The notes under the pieces were generated by a model. The model did not search any database, was not told where the DNA came from, and worked only from the letters and a program-made list of their open reading frames with translations. A DNA stretch of 64,000 bases from Bruticola sp004554425. Lineage in GTDB: Bacteria > Vulcanimicrobiota > Xenobia > Xenobiales > Xenobiaceae. How positions within the stretch are numbered: position 1 is the first letter of the stretch; the number at the start of each line of letters is the position of its first letter. The position numbers were made by a program, and so were the translations under genes. The stretch is from NCBI GenBank assembly GCA_958366945.1, contig CATXCY010000002.1:82338-146337 (forward strand), given 5' to 3'. Shown here one piece after another: positions 43,297 to 53,134 of the stretch.

Positions 43297-45417
43297 CTAA
43301 TAGTAGCTTTGCTCTAAAGTTGATTTTTCCAATTTGTATATGGCCGCTTGCGAATTTGCATAAATAGGAAGTCCGTAACGTTTGGAAAGTTCGTTTTGAA
43401 AGTGTTTATAAACTTCTTGGCTATGCCCGGGAGCCAGCCAAGCACAATTAGCCTTATGCAATACCAAATAGCGCAAGCCGCCTTGAAAAACTAACTCTGC
43501 GTCTCTTTTTACTACATTATTAGTTATATTGCCCGCCTTTAAATCCTGGTCAGTAGAGGAAGCGGATTCTTTATTAAAACGCGAAGGGGTTGCATCTCCT
43601 GTGAAACAGCGTGGCAAATCTTCTCGACCGTACAAAATTTCTGAACTACCTTCATTAGGATAAGCAGCTCTAATTGTAGTTGGGGCACATATTTCGTTTA
43701 ATTCTAAAAATTTGGCAATATAGGCATTGTTGCGAGCTAGCCAGCTTAAAGGACGTTTGCCGTGAGCTGAAGGGCAACCGTGTAAAAATTGGGTTTGCCA
43801 CACATTGGTGCAATATCCCAGAGGCAAATCTAAGGTGGCATATTGGCCAGGTTGAGCGGCCAAAAAAGCACACCAAGCTGGTGTTTTAGCCGGAAAAGCA
43901 GGGTAGTAAGCGCCGCCAATTTGTGGGCCTGTCGAAAATAAACGTATATTTTGGCCGCTCATAGTAAAAAATGCCACAAGGCTTAGCGCTAACGTACAGC
44001 TTAAAATGGCTTTGGCTCGCCCCCCTGGCGAGGTTTGCAGCCAATTTTCGCTAACGGTTTGGCTTAGGAAGGTAGTGCCAAAAACTAAACAAGTTAAAAC
44101 CAAGGGCCAAACCGTTTGGGGTGTGCGCCAGTAATAAAATAGGCCGCTGCATCTGGCTAAGTAGGCCAGGGGGGCGCGTATAGGCTGCCCGGCGGCATCA
44201 AGGAGCAGAGCGCCGTTCCAAGTTAAGTAAGGGCCCAAACCAATAAGAGCCAACACCGAAGCCAACCAGAACCACAGCAGAGCTGGACTTTTTCTAACTT
44301 TGAGCCAACAAGGAAAGAACAATACAATTGCTGTCAGTAAAGGAGTAAGCAACTGAGCACCGTGGTGCACTATGATTCTTTGGCCCGAGTGAGGTGGGCT
44401 TAAAGTTAGTTGGCTCATGCGCTCGAAGGCTCGGCTCTCTTCATGGGCCCGCTCCAGTGGGGCGCTCTGTTGGTAACGGTGTAAGTCAGGATCGATATGT
44501 AAAACATACAAGGCCGCCGGGCAAGCTGTCAGCGCTGTGAGCACAACGCACCAGGCTAAGCGCTTCAGCGACATTTTGTCCAAAAAGGCCGCTCTAGTGG
44601 TCAATAAGGCTAGACCAACCAAAGTGAGGAGAGCGGCCCAGATCCAGTATACGCCGGCGGCAGCCAGGACTGATAAGGCTAAAAGCCAGTAAGCTGCCGC
44701 CGGTATAGGCGAAGATGGGGAAGATGCTGAAGCGCTTAGTTTGGCGGCCTGTGGCCTTGGCGGCGCCTTTAGCGTTTGCTCTTCCTCGGATTGGGCATGG
44801 AGGCATTGGGAAGAAATAGAGTCTGAGGAAGCATATAGTCGGCTGGGGCGAGTGAAAATTAAAGCTAAGGCAGCTAAAGCTAAGATGGCAGGCAGGCTGA
44901 AGAGCTGGGGAATGTGGCCCCAGCCGATCATTTGTTTGGTAAAAGGCGCCGCCAAAACAGGCAGGCCGCTGCCTAAAGCGAGTAGCCAGCCTAACATTTT
45001 GCGCCGAGAATTTGTCTGGCTTGGAGTAGAGCTCAGCTGAAGTACAGCCCAAGCCAAGCCCAACGCACTGAGCCAAACAGCGCTGGCTACGCTTAGGTTC
45101 CACCAGGACGGCCAAGAAAAAAACAATTGCCAAAAGCAGCCGATTAACGTATGCAAATATGATTTATGGGTAATAACCAGATTTATATTTTGAGGAAATT
45201 CCCAAGCTTGGCTAGTTAGAGGAAAATGGCCTTGCTTTAAATTATCGGCTACGGCTCTTGTAAGCACCATTTCATCGAAAGTGTCGTCGGTAACGCAGCC
45301 TAAAGCTAAGGGAGAAGAGCTAAACCAAACATTTTTTGATAGATAAAAAATGATGATTGCATAAATGAAGGCTATAAGAACCAATTTTAGCTTTTGACTT
45401 TTGAAAAAATTGGACAC
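43297..45417 (-). CDS. Polytopic membrane protein, probable GT-C-like glycosyltransferase
   Basis: This 706-residue protein has a dozen or so predicted membrane segments and a large C-terminal soluble part (about 510-700). The first periplasmic loop has TDDTFDEM, an acidic motif in the place where GT-C glycosyltransferases keep catalytic acids, so a polyprenyl-sugar-dependent transferase is likely. A long Ser/Ala/Pro-rich cytosolic loop interrupts the membrane part (about 200-245). It is GTG-started after GGAG and is the first gene of a pair with the antiporter. The reaction cannot be stated. The base composition is more GC-rich than the rest. Confidence 0.65.
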   Translation of the reverse strand: MSNFFKSQKLKLVLIAFIYAIIIFYLSKNVWFSSSPLALGCVTDDTFDEMVLTRAVADNLKQGHFPLTSQAWEFPQNINLVITHKSYLHTLIGCFWQLFFSWPSWWNLSVASAVWLSALGLAWAVLQLSSTPSQTNSRRKMLGWLLALGSGLPVLAAPFTKQMIGWGHIPQLFSLPAILALAALALIFTRPSRLYASSDSISSQCLHAQSEEEQTLKAPPRPQAAKLSASASSPSSPIPAAAYWLLALSVLAAAGVYWIWAALLTLVGLALLTTRAAFLDKMSLKRLAWCVVLTALTACPAALYVLHIDPDLHRYQQSAPLERAHEESRAFERMSQLTLSPPHSGQRIIVHHGAQLLTPLLTAIVLFFPCWLKVRKSPALLWFWLASVLALIGLGPYLTWNGALLLDAAGQPIRAPLAYLARCSGLFYYWRTPQTVWPLVLTCLVFGTTFLSQTVSENWLQTSPGGRAKAILSCTLALSLVAFFTMSGQNIRLFSTGPQIGGAYYPAFPAKTPAWCAFLAAQPGQYATLDLPLGYCTNVWQTQFLHGCPSAHGKRPLSWLARNNAYIAKFLELNEICAPTTIRAAYPNEGSSEILYGREDLPRCFTGDATPSRFNKESASSTDQDLKAGNITNNVVKRDAELVFQGGLRYLVLHKANCAWLAPGHSQEVYKHFQNELSKRYGLPIYANSQAAIYKLEKSTLEQSYY

Positions 45418-45489
45418 AAATGCTCGCTCCGAAGTTTTAGGAATCGATTGAATTTCGCCTTGAAATGGCTCTGGCTATACGTATAAATA

Positions 45490-48303
45490 TTAGATGTGCA
45501 CTATATCTTGCAAAAACTTGCCAGTCCAAGAATACGGATTTTGGGCTATATCTTCAGGAGTGCCGCAAGCTATTATTTGACCGCCACGTTCACCACCTTC
45601 AGGCCCCAAATCGATAAGCCAGTCGCAGCATTTTATGACGTCTAAATTGTGCTCAGTAATAATCATAGAGCTGCCAGCTTCTACCAAGCGGCGCAAGACG
45701 CCCATAAGTTTGGCCACGTCGTCGAAATGGAGACCGGTAGTAGGTTCATCTAAAATGTAAAGAGTACGTCCCAAAGCTTTTTTAGAAAGTTCCCCAGCTA
45801 ACTTAATGCGCTGAGCTTCGCCGCCGGAAAGAGTAGTGGCTGCTTGGCCTAAGCGAATATAACTTAAGCCCACATCATAGAGAGTTTGCAACTTGGAGCG
45901 AATTTTGGGATAGTTGGCAAAAAATTCCAATCCTTCTTCTACAGTCATATCTAAAACTTCGGCAATAGTTTTACCTTTAAAGTGGATTTCCAAAGTCTCG
46001 CGATTATAGCGCTGTCCTTGGCAAACTTCGCAAGGCACGCAAACGTCAGGCAAAAAGTTCATCTCGATTTTAAGTATGCCTTGGCCTTGGCAAGCTTCAC
46101 AGCGGCCGCCTTTAATATTAAAGGAAAAACGACCAGGTTTATAACCGCGCATTTTCGCTTCTGGAGAGGAGGCAAACAAAGTGCGAATAGCGTCAAACAT
46201 ACCTGTATAGGTAGCTGGATTGGAGCGAGGAGTACGTCCAATAGGCGATTGGTCGATTACGATCAATCTATCGATAAGTTCTGCACCTTCAATTTTGTCA
46301 CATTGGCCTACATCTTCAACTTTTAAGCCCAAATGTTTAGCTAAATGTTTATAAAGTATTTCATTAACCAGCGTGCTCTTTCCAGAGCCGGAAACTCCAG
46401 TAACGCCAATCATTAAACCTAAGGGAAACTCTACATCGATATTTTGCAAGTTATTTTGCTTGCAACCATAAAGATTGATTTGCTCATGGCCTCGAGAACG
46501 GCGCGGATAAGGAATAGCAATAGACTTGCGTCCACTTAAATAAGCGCCAGTTAAAGAACGTGGTTCGTTGAGCACATCTTGTAAAGTACCGGAAACTACT
46601 ACCTCTCCGCCATGTACACCGGCGCCAGGGCCAATATCGACAATATGATCAGCTGCTTTGATGGTATCTTCATCATGTTCGACAATAACTAAAGTGTTGC
46701 CTAAATCGCGCAATTTTTTCAATGTCTCTAAAAGACGCTGATTGTCGCGTTGGTGCAAGCCTATGGAAGGTTCGTCCAAAATATAGAGTACGCCCACCAA
46801 ACCGGAGCCAATTTGGGTTGCTAAACGAATGCGCTGAGCTTCGCCGCCAGAAAGAGTAGAGGCTGCCCGATCTAAGCTCAAATAATCTAAGCCAACATTG
46901 ATTAAAAATTGGAAGCGGGCCTTGAGCTCGCGTACTATAGGCGTGGCAATAGCTTGATTTTTCTCTGATAAAGTTAAACTCTCTAGCCATTGTTGCGCTT
47001 TAACAATGGATTTGGTACATAATTGAGCAATAGTTAAATCGTCGACAGTAACGCAGCGAGCTTCTGGCTTTAAGCGAGCGCCGTTGCAAGCTGGGCAGAC
47101 AGAATTGACGCGAAATTGGTTTAGTTCTTCTATAGCCCATTCCGAGCTGGCTTCTTGGTAGCGTTTTTCCAGCATAGGCAAAGCGCCGGCAAAATTGGGA
47201 ATATAACCATTAGCTTGGCAACCGTAAAGAATTAAATGTTTTTCTTCTTCTTTAAGATCTTGCCAAGGCTTGTCTAAATCGATTAGTCCCAGCTCGGCTA
47301 ATTTTTCGGCTTGGCTCCAGAACCAAGTTTCGCGCATATGGTAACGCAGCGAATGAATAGGCTTGCCCCAGGGAGCTAAAGCGCCTTCATTTAAACTTAA
47401 ACTTGGGTCGGGAATAACTAAATTTAAGTCTAGTTTAGATACGAAGCCTAAGCCGCTGCATTCTGGGCAAGCTCCAAAAGGCGAGTTAAAAGAAAAGAGG
47501 CGCGGCTCCAATTTGGCAAAAGAGAGGCCACATTCCAAACAAGCCAAATTCTGGCTATAAAGTTGCTCGCCACCAGCTAAATTTTGCAATAAAATAACGC
47601 CTTCGCCTAGTTTTAAAGCTAGTTCTACCGATTCGGCAATGCGATGGCGGGCAGAAGGCTTAACTACAATGCGGTCAACAACTATTTCTATATTGTGGAT
47701 AACGTAGCGATCTAGATGGGGCAAATCGCCTTCATCGTCTAGGCGAATAATATCGCCATCAATTCTGACGCGACTGAAGCCTTTATTGAGCGTGTCTTGC
47801 AACAATTTTTGGAATTGACCTTTGCGGCCGCGAACTAGAGGCGCCAAAATATTAAACTTTGAGCCTTCAGGGTTATTAAAAATTATGTTTACAATTTGAT
47901 CCAGGGTTTGAGGAAATATTTCGCGGCCGCATTGGGGGCAGTGAGGCAAGCCGGCCCGAGCGTAGAGCAAACGCAAATAATCATAAATTTCGGTAACCGT
48001 ACCTACTGTGGAACGTGGGTTAGCCGAAGTGCCTTTTTGATCGATAGAAATTGCTGGCGAAAGGCCGTCTACGCTGTCTACGTCTGGCTTGTCTAGGCGG
48101 CCCAAAAATTGACGAGCGTAAGAGGAGAGCGATTCCATATAGCGTCGGCGCCCTTCAGCATAGATGGTATCAAAAACTAAAGACGATTTGCCCGAGCCGG
48201 AAAGGCCGGTAACTACGGTCATTTTATCGCGCGGAATAGTTAAATTGATATTTTTTAAATTGTTTTCCCGCGCCCCTTTAATGATGATTTCTTCTAAAGC
48301 CAT
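45490..48303 (-). CDS. uvrA: Excinuclease ABC subunit A
   Basis: This 937-residue protein scans DNA for bulky damage and loads UvrB. It has two ABC ATPase modules: Walker A GLSGSGKSS (about 33-41) and GVSGSGKST near 640, each with an LSGGEAQRI signature. It also has zinc-binding CPQCG near 120, CPACNGARL, and the C-terminal CEACQGQGILKIEM motif with CVPCEVC. The length is normal for bacterial UvrA. The start is the ATG of MALEEIIIKGARENNL. It lies 17 bp downstream of uvrB, so the pair is one operon, unlike E. coli where they are apart. No SOS box was recognised. Confidence 0.97.
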   Translation of the reverse strand: MALEEIIIKGARENNLKNINLTIPRDKMTVVTGLSGSGKSSLVFDTIYAEGRRRYMESLSSYARQFLGRLDKPDVDSVDGLSPAISIDQKGTSANPRSTVGTVTEIYDYLRLLYARAGLPHCPQCGREIFPQTLDQIVNIIFNNPEGSKFNILAPLVRGRKGQFQKLLQDTLNKGFSRVRIDGDIIRLDDEGDLPHLDRYVIHNIEIVVDRIVVKPSARHRIAESVELALKLGEGVILLQNLAGGEQLYSQNLACLECGLSFAKLEPRLFSFNSPFGACPECSGLGFVSKLDLNLVIPDPSLSLNEGALAPWGKPIHSLRYHMRETWFWSQAEKLAELGLIDLDKPWQDLKEEEKHLILYGCQANGYIPNFAGALPMLEKRYQEASSEWAIEELNQFRVNSVCPACNGARLKPEARCVTVDDLTIAQLCTKSIVKAQQWLESLTLSEKNQAIATPIVRELKARFQFLINVGLDYLSLDRAASTLSGGEAQRIRLATQIGSGLVGVLYILDEPSIGLHQRDNQRLLETLKKLRDLGNTLVIVEHDEDTIKAADHIVDIGPGAGVHGGEVVVSGTLQDVLNEPRSLTGAYLSGRKSIAIPYPRRSRGHEQINLYGCKQNNLQNIDVEFPLGLMIGVTGVSGSGKSTLVNEILYKHLAKHLGLKVEDVGQCDKIEGAELIDRLIVIDQSPIGRTPRSNPATYTGMFDAIRTLFASSPEAKMRGYKPGRFSFNIKGGRCEACQGQGILKIEMNFLPDVCVPCEVCQGQRYNRETLEIHFKGKTIAEVLDMTVEEGLEFFANYPKIRSKLQTLYDVGLSYIRLGQAATTLSGGEAQRIKLAGELSKKALGRTLYILDEPTTGLHFDDVAKLMGVLRRLVEAGSSMIITEHNLDVIKCCDWLIDLGPEGGERGGQIIACGTPEDIAQNPYSWTGKFLQDIVHI

Positions 48304-48320
48304 GTTCTTTTCGTTTTTTA

Positions 48321-50501
48321 TTAGATTTTGCGTTGCCGCGCTTTGCTTTTTTTATTTCCAGTTACAATGGTAGATTTTGGCGCCGCTTCGGCTTTCTTGC
48401 GATGCTTGAAAGGCAAACTTTTGTCGCTTTCAGCTAGCTCCAGGGCTGCAGCGGCGGGCAAGCCTTCCAACACTGAGCTTAGTTGCCTTTTTAAAGAGTA
48501 CATTTGATCGCGCAAAGCGGCTGCTGTTTCAAATTGCATTTCAGAAGCGGCTTTAAGCATAGCTTCTTCTACTTTGTCGATTAGAGTGCGCAATTGCTCA
48601 ATATCCATGCGGCTGCGCTCTTCTGGAGAAGCAAAAAAACTGTCGTTAAGTTCGGCCGTTTGGCCTTTTAAGTTGGGATCTTCTTCGTTAGTGCGGCTGC
48701 CGGAGCTAACCATGCCTAAAATATCTTTGACCGCTTTATTGATAGTTTGGGGCACAATATGGTGCTCTTTATTGTAGGCCATTTGGATAGCGCGACGGCG
48801 GGCCGTCTCTTCCATAGCCGCTTGCATAGACTTAGTTATTTTATCGGCATACAAAATAACACTGCCACTAACGTTGCGGGCGGCGCGGCCTATAGTTTGG
48901 ATTAAGCTGGTATCGGAGCGTAAGAAGCCTTCTTTGTCGGCATCTAAAATGGCTACTAAGGATACTTCGGGCAAGTCCAGACCTTCGCGCAATAAGTTGA
49001 TACCTACCAAAACGTCGAAGCGACCCAAACGTAAGTCGCGCAAAATTTCAATGCGCTCCAAAGTATCAACGTCAGAATGCAAATATTTGACGCGAATATC
49101 TAAATTGGCTAAATACTCGGTTAGATCTTCGGCCATTTTTTTGGTCAAAGTAGTAACTAAAGTGCGCTCGTTTTGATCGGCTCTTTTTCTTATTTCGTCA
49201 ACTAAATCGTCAATTTGGCCTTGAATGGGACGCACTTCAACTTCGGGATCGACTAGACCGGTTGGACGAATAATTTGCTCGACAATTAGTTCCGAATTGT
49301 CCATTTCAAAGGGGCCGGGAGTAGCGCTAATAAAAACTACTTGGCCGACTTTCTGCAAAAATTCTTCAAAAGATAAAGGGCGATTGTCAAAAGCTGAAGG
49401 CAAACGGAAGCCAAATTCAACTAAACTGCGTTTGCGAGCTTGATCGCCTGCTAGCATAGCTTGCAATTGGGGAATAGCTACATGTGATTCGTCGATAAAA
49501 ACGATCAAATCTTTGGGAAAATAGTCTAATAAAGTATAGGGAGGTTCTCCAGGCTTTCTGCCAGTTAAATGGCGGGAATAATTTTCAATACCTGGGCAAT
49601 AGCCCAATTCTTGCAATACTTCTAAGTCGTAATTGGTGCGCTGCTCTATGCGTTCAGCTTCCAAAAGTTTGCCCTCTTGGCGCAGAGTTTTTAAGTGATC
49701 GGTAAGCTCTTCTCTAATAGAATTGATGGCTTTTCCCATTTTTTCGTGAGGAAGAATATAAATTTTAGCTGGAGAAACCACAATGCGCTCTGGTTTAGAA
49801 ATAACCTTAAAATTGAGCGTATCCAGCTCGTACATGCGATCTACTTCATCGCCGAAAAATTCTATGCGGTAAATTTTATTTTCGTCAACTGGATAAATGT
49901 CCAAAGTTTCGCCATTTAGGCGAAAAGTGCCACTGCTAAGTATGTCGCAGCGGGTGTAAAACATATCTACCAATTGGCGCAACAAAGCTTCGCGATCCAT
50001 TTCTTGGCCGGGACGGAAGACTAAAAGCATACGCTTATAATCTTCGGGATTGCCTAAGCCGTAAATGCAAGAAACGGAAGAAACGCACAAAGTATCTGGC
50101 CTATTTATAGCAGCCTGAATGGCTGAATGGCGCAATCTATCTAATTCATCGTTAAGAGAAGATTCTTTTTCGATATAACTATCGGTTTGCGGCATATAAG
50201 CTTCAGGACGATAGTAGTCGAAGTAGGAGACAAAATATTCCACAGCGTTTTTAGGAAAAAACTCTTTAAATTCAGCCGTAAGCTGGGCGGCTAAGGTTTT
50301 ATTGTGACTGATAACCAAAGCGGGGCGGCCCAAGCGGGCAATTACGGAAGCCACTGTAAAAGTTTTGCCTGTGCCAGTAGCGCCCAAAAGAGTGACAAAG
50401 CGCTTGCCTTCTTGCAGACTTTTGACCAGATTGTCGATAGCTTGTGGCTGATCACCTTTAGCTGGAAAAGGGGCGGCCAGTTGAAAGACTTGTTTGCACA
50501 T
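48321..50501 (-). CDS. uvrB: Excinuclease ABC subunit B
   Basis: This protein of 726 residues is the damage-verifying helicase of nucleotide excision repair. It has Walker A GATGTGKTFTVAS (about 39-51), the beta-hairpin region YFVSYFDYYRPEAY, the helicase motifs DESHV and GRAARN, and the C-terminal UVR motif (IEQLRTLIDKVEEAMLKAA) that binds UvrA and UvrC. The final 40 residues are a Lys-rich extension (KHRKKAEAAPKS) beyond the UVR motif. It is the upstream gene of the uvrB-uvrA pair. The divergent NTF2-like array begins 85 bp away. Confidence 0.97.
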   Translation of the reverse strand: MCKQVFQLAAPFPAKGDQPQAIDNLVKSLQEGKRFVTLLGATGTGKTFTVASVIARLGRPALVISHNKTLAAQLTAEFKEFFPKNAVEYFVSYFDYYRPEAYMPQTDSYIEKESSLNDELDRLRHSAIQAAINRPDTLCVSSVSCIYGLGNPEDYKRMLLVFRPGQEMDREALLRQLVDMFYTRCDILSSGTFRLNGETLDIYPVDENKIYRIEFFGDEVDRMYELDTLNFKVISKPERIVVSPAKIYILPHEKMGKAINSIREELTDHLKTLRQEGKLLEAERIEQRTNYDLEVLQELGYCPGIENYSRHLTGRKPGEPPYTLLDYFPKDLIVFIDESHVAIPQLQAMLAGDQARKRSLVEFGFRLPSAFDNRPLSFEEFLQKVGQVVFISATPGPFEMDNSELIVEQIIRPTGLVDPEVEVRPIQGQIDDLVDEIRKRADQNERTLVTTLTKKMAEDLTEYLANLDIRVKYLHSDVDTLERIEILRDLRLGRFDVLVGINLLREGLDLPEVSLVAILDADKEGFLRSDTSLIQTIGRAARNVSGSVILYADKITKSMQAAMEETARRRAIQMAYNKEHHIVPQTINKAVKDILGMVSSGSRTNEEDPNLKGQTAELNDSFFASPEERSRMDIEQLRTLIDKVEEAMLKAASEMQFETAAALRDQMYSLKRQLSSVLEGLPAAAALELAESDKSLPFKHRKKAEAAPKSTIVTGNKKSKARQRKI

Positions 50502-50586
50502 ACGTTGAACATTTTAGCAAATTGAGCAGCAGATCGGTAGAGAATCAATACTAAATCGCGCTATTACAAATTGGAGCATAACAATA

Positions 50587-51246
50587 ATGAGAAAAATATG
50601 GCAAGTAGTAGTGGCCATGGGAGCCGTTTTGAGTACCTTGAGCGGCGCAGCATCTGCAGAGGAAGCGGGTAGCGGAAAGGCCGTTACTTTAGAAGATCTT
50701 CAAGCTACTAAATACGAATTAAAAATCGAAGAACCCAGATCGGCTTTGGCTCCTATCTATTACAGTAAATATCAGCAAGCCTTTTTCCGTCCTAGTTTGA
50801 CTTTTAGTAAGGTTTACGATCTTAAGGCCTTTGCCAATACCGTACCTGGCACTTTGGCTAAATTCGCCGCTATTGCCAACGAGCGCTCCTCGGAAGCGTG
50901 GAATATTATTACTTCTGAAAGTCAACAATATATTATCGATACTATGGCCGAAGCTTGGCATAAAAACAATCCTGACGAAAAAGTAGAATCGGAAGCTAAG
51001 CTTAAAGAACATATGCGTGCTCTTTTTGAAGAGCCGGATAACCAAGTGGCCAAAATTTTCTGGCAAGCTTACTTTATAGGCACATTTGGAGAAATGGAAT
51101 ATAAAATTGATTTAGATAAGCTTTCGTTTAAGGAAAAAACCGATAAAGAAGTAGTTACTATTGGCTCACGCACTTTTGTTTTGGTTAAAGAAAAGTCACA
51201 ATGGAAGGTTGATATTATCAATTCTAAATTGGAATTAGAACAGTAA
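50587..51246 (+). CDS. Secreted NTF2-like protein, array copy 1
   Basis: This 219-residue protein has a Sec signal peptide (cut near ASA-EE, about 25). The mature part carries the array-wide pattern: an F-helix ending AW (SSEAWNIITSESQQ, about 97-110), a D-N-Q-V-A-K-I-F-W stretch, and a closing W-K-V-D strand (KSQWKVDIIN). This is a NTF2-like (DUF4878-type) beta-cone fold, usually a small ligand or protein-binding module. It has an extra 60-residue N-terminal part missing from the others. It begins an array of six same-strand genes. No catalytic residues are seen. Confidence 0.7.
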   Translation: MRKIWQVVVAMGAVLSTLSGAASAEEAGSGKAVTLEDLQATKYELKIEEPRSALAPIYYSKYQQAFFRPSLTFSKVYDLKAFANTVPGTLAKFAAIANERSSEAWNIITSESQQYIIDTMAEAWHKNNPDEKVESEAKLKEHMRALFEEPDNQVAKIFWQAYFIGTFGEMEYKIDLDKLSFKEKTDKEVVTIGSRTFVLVKEKSQWKVDIINSKLELEQ

Positions 51247-51295
51247 AAGATTGACGCTTTTTCGGAGGCGATTTTTTGTATTTTGGGAGGCTATT

Positions 51296-51883
51296 ATGAA
51301 AAAAACATGGTATATCTGGCGCTGTATTTGTTTGGTTTTAGCTTTTATTGTTGGTTGTACTTTATTTGCCGAGGCTCGTCCTTGGCCTGCTGCTTTGAAT
51401 AATAACGGTTTGAGCAAGAGCGAAGAAGCTAAAATCAAGAATGAGGCTATAGCGATTTTTAAAACCGGTATGGAATTATATGCTGACGGCAATCCCCGCA
51501 CTTGGAACTTTTTGAGTGATCAATCTAGAGTAATATTATCTCAATTGGCCGCCAGTAGCTTGATTTCTAGCGGTCGTATTCAGAGCGATTTGTCCACAGC
51601 CACTTATGAAGTTATGGAAACTTTAAGCTATCCTAACGGCGATTTAGCTCCTCGCTATTGGGCCTGGTGTAAATTGGGCAATTCTCATTTACCTTTTATA
51701 AAAAACGGTAAGTTGGACTTAAATGAATTTACTGTAGGAGTGGGCTCCGATAAAGCTGTTTATTTCTTTTATAACAAAAGTGAAGATTTTAGATACTGTT
51801 ATATGGTACGTCGCTCAATCCACGATAACAATTTGGACCTCTACTTATACGATTCGGAACGATATTTTGAAAATTTGAAGTAA
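51296..51883 (+). CDS. Secreted NTF2-like protein, array copy 2 (diverged)
   Basis: This 195-residue protein starts at ATG 51296 behind a perfect GGAGG; the longer frame from 51251 has no ribosome site. The signal peptide may end in a lipobox (FIVGC) or at FAEA. The core pattern is recognisable (RTWNFLSDQSRVI, about 60-72), but the usual closing W-K-V-D strand is replaced by a DLYLYDSE ending, making it the most diverged copy. It lies about 50 bp from the first gene, so they are probably cotranscribed. Confidence 0.65.
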   Translation: MKKTWYIWRCICLVLAFIVGCTLFAEARPWPAALNNNGLSKSEEAKIKNEAIAIFKTGMELYADGNPRTWNFLSDQSRVILSQLAASSLISSGRIQSDLSTATYEVMETLSYPNGDLAPRYWAWCKLGNSHLPFIKNGKLDLNEFTVGVGSDKAVYFFYNKSEDFRYCYMVRRSIHDNNLDLYLYDSERYFENLK

Positions 51884-51896
51884 GGGAGTAAGGCCT

Positions 51897-52421
51897 ATGT
51901 TAAAGAAAAAGATTAGCTCTGCTTTAGCTATCGGTTTATGTTTGCTAGCTGTTCTCTTTAGTTTCGCTCCTTCAACTCGAGCGGCTCAAGCAAAACAAAG
52001 CGAAGAAGCTGCCGCTATAAATGCATTTAAGACATTTGTAAAATATGCTCAAACGCAAGACGGCAGAGCTTGGAATTACTTTACTGCTGAAAGTCAAAAC
52101 TTATTTGTAAAAATGGGTGTTGACGCCGCTATGTCTGATCCAGACATGAATGCTCTTTTGCAAAAAGAGGGTATGTCTCGTCAAGACTTGATGCAGCTTA
52201 TAAAAATTGAATTGGCTAATCCCAATAGCGAAATGGCCAAAGCTTGCTGGGTTGAAGTTAGTAAGTATTTTCCCACAGAAGATGTCAGTAATGTGAAGAT
52301 GACGGCTGTAGTCAGTGGCAATAAGGCTATTATCAGAGGGCCTGGAAGCGCAACTTCTTTAACTATGATTAAAGAAAATGGCCAATGGAAAGTTGATGCT
52401 TTTAGCATTATGGAGCAATAG
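51897..52421 (+). CDS. Secreted NTF2-like protein, array copy 3
   Basis: This 174-residue protein has a signal peptide (cut near TRA-AQ, about 31). It shows the full motif set: AFKTFVKYAQT, GRAWNYFTAESQ, a helix with NPNSEMAKACW, then GNKAIIRGPG and ENGQWKVDAFS at the end. It fits one NTF2-like domain. The start ATG follows AAGGGAG and lies 13 bp from the previous stop. A terminator follows, so copies 1-3 form one transcription unit. Confidence 0.72.
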   Translation: MLKKKISSALAIGLCLLAVLFSFAPSTRAAQAKQSEEAAAINAFKTFVKYAQTQDGRAWNYFTAESQNLFVKMGVDAAMSDPDMNALLQKEGMSRQDLMQLIKIELANPNSEMAKACWVEVSKYFPTEDVSNVKMTAVVSGNKAIIRGPGSATSLTMIKENGQWKVDAFSIMEQ

Positions 52422-52431
52422 GTTAAAAAAG

Positions 52432-52471
52432 AAAAAAAGCAGCTTGTACTTATAGTCAAGCTGCTTTTTTT
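52432..52471 (+). terminator. Rho-independent terminator after NTF2-like copy 3
   Basis: AAAAGCAGCTTG (52435-52446) pairs with CAAGCTGCTTTT (52457-52468), ending in a T run. Confidence 0.9.
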
Positions 52472-52515
52472 ATGGGATAGTTAGTATATTATTTGAGAAA
52501 GTCGAGTCCCATTTT

Positions 52516-53052
52516 ATGATATATAAAGAAGCGTACCGTAATTTATGTTTAGTTATCGCTCTATTTATAGTTATATCTAGTTCTGCCTGTAATGCCAAAA
52601 TTTCTAGACAAAATGAAGAACAGCAAGCGTTGGCTACTTTCGAGCGTTTTTTGACCTTGGGCGGTCAGGGAGATCCTAGTGCTTGGAATTTACTAACCAA
52701 AGATGGCCAAAAAATCGCCTTGGAAATAGTTGCTCAAGGTTATATAGAGGGAATAGCCGAGGATAATGCTGAGGAAGCTGCCCAAATTGATATTGATGAA
52801 TTAATTGAGAAATTCCGCAGCGAAATGGAAGATCCAGAAAGTAAAATTGCCAGAATGCTTTGGGAAGGCTTAAAAGAAGATATTGCCGCCCTGGATAACG
52901 GTAAAACAGCTGCCACTTGGACAGCCAAAATTGAGGGAGATAAGGCTTTTTTGACGCCTCCCGATGATGACAAACCATTGCAAATGGTTAAAGAAAACGG
53001 TCAATGGAAAGTGGGTTTTTTTGAAACTTTGCGTGAAATAGGTATACTCTAA
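52516..53052 (+). CDS. Secreted NTF2-like lipoprotein, array copy 4
   Basis: This 178-residue protein has a hydrophobic leader ending SSSAC, a probable lipobox. The mature domain has TFERFLTLGGQ, AWNLLTKDGQ, an acidic helix (EEAAQIDIDELIEKFR), DPESKIARMLW and the closing NGQWKVGFF. It follows the terminator of copy 3 and must have its own promoter. It shares more identity with copy 3 than with copies 1-2 by eye. Function unknown. Confidence 0.7.
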   Translation: MIYKEAYRNLCLVIALFIVISSSACNAKISRQNEEQQALATFERFLTLGGQGDPSAWNLLTKDGQKIALEIVAQGYIEGIAEDNAEEAAQIDIDELIEKFRSEMEDPESKIARMLWEGLKEDIAALDNGKTAATWTAKIEGDKAFLTPPDDDKPLQMVKENGQWKVGFFETLREIGIL

Positions 53053-53134
53053 TTGAACTTCCGGATTCAGGAGAATAAGCTTTGGAGCCTGCTTCTACAA
53101 CCAAGCAGGCTTGCACACGGAGTAGAAAGCAACT

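Noticed and set aside
44594..45133. Alternative minus-strand frame inside the polytopic protein gene
   Set aside because: It is a shadow of the membrane-protein gene in another frame with unlikely composition.
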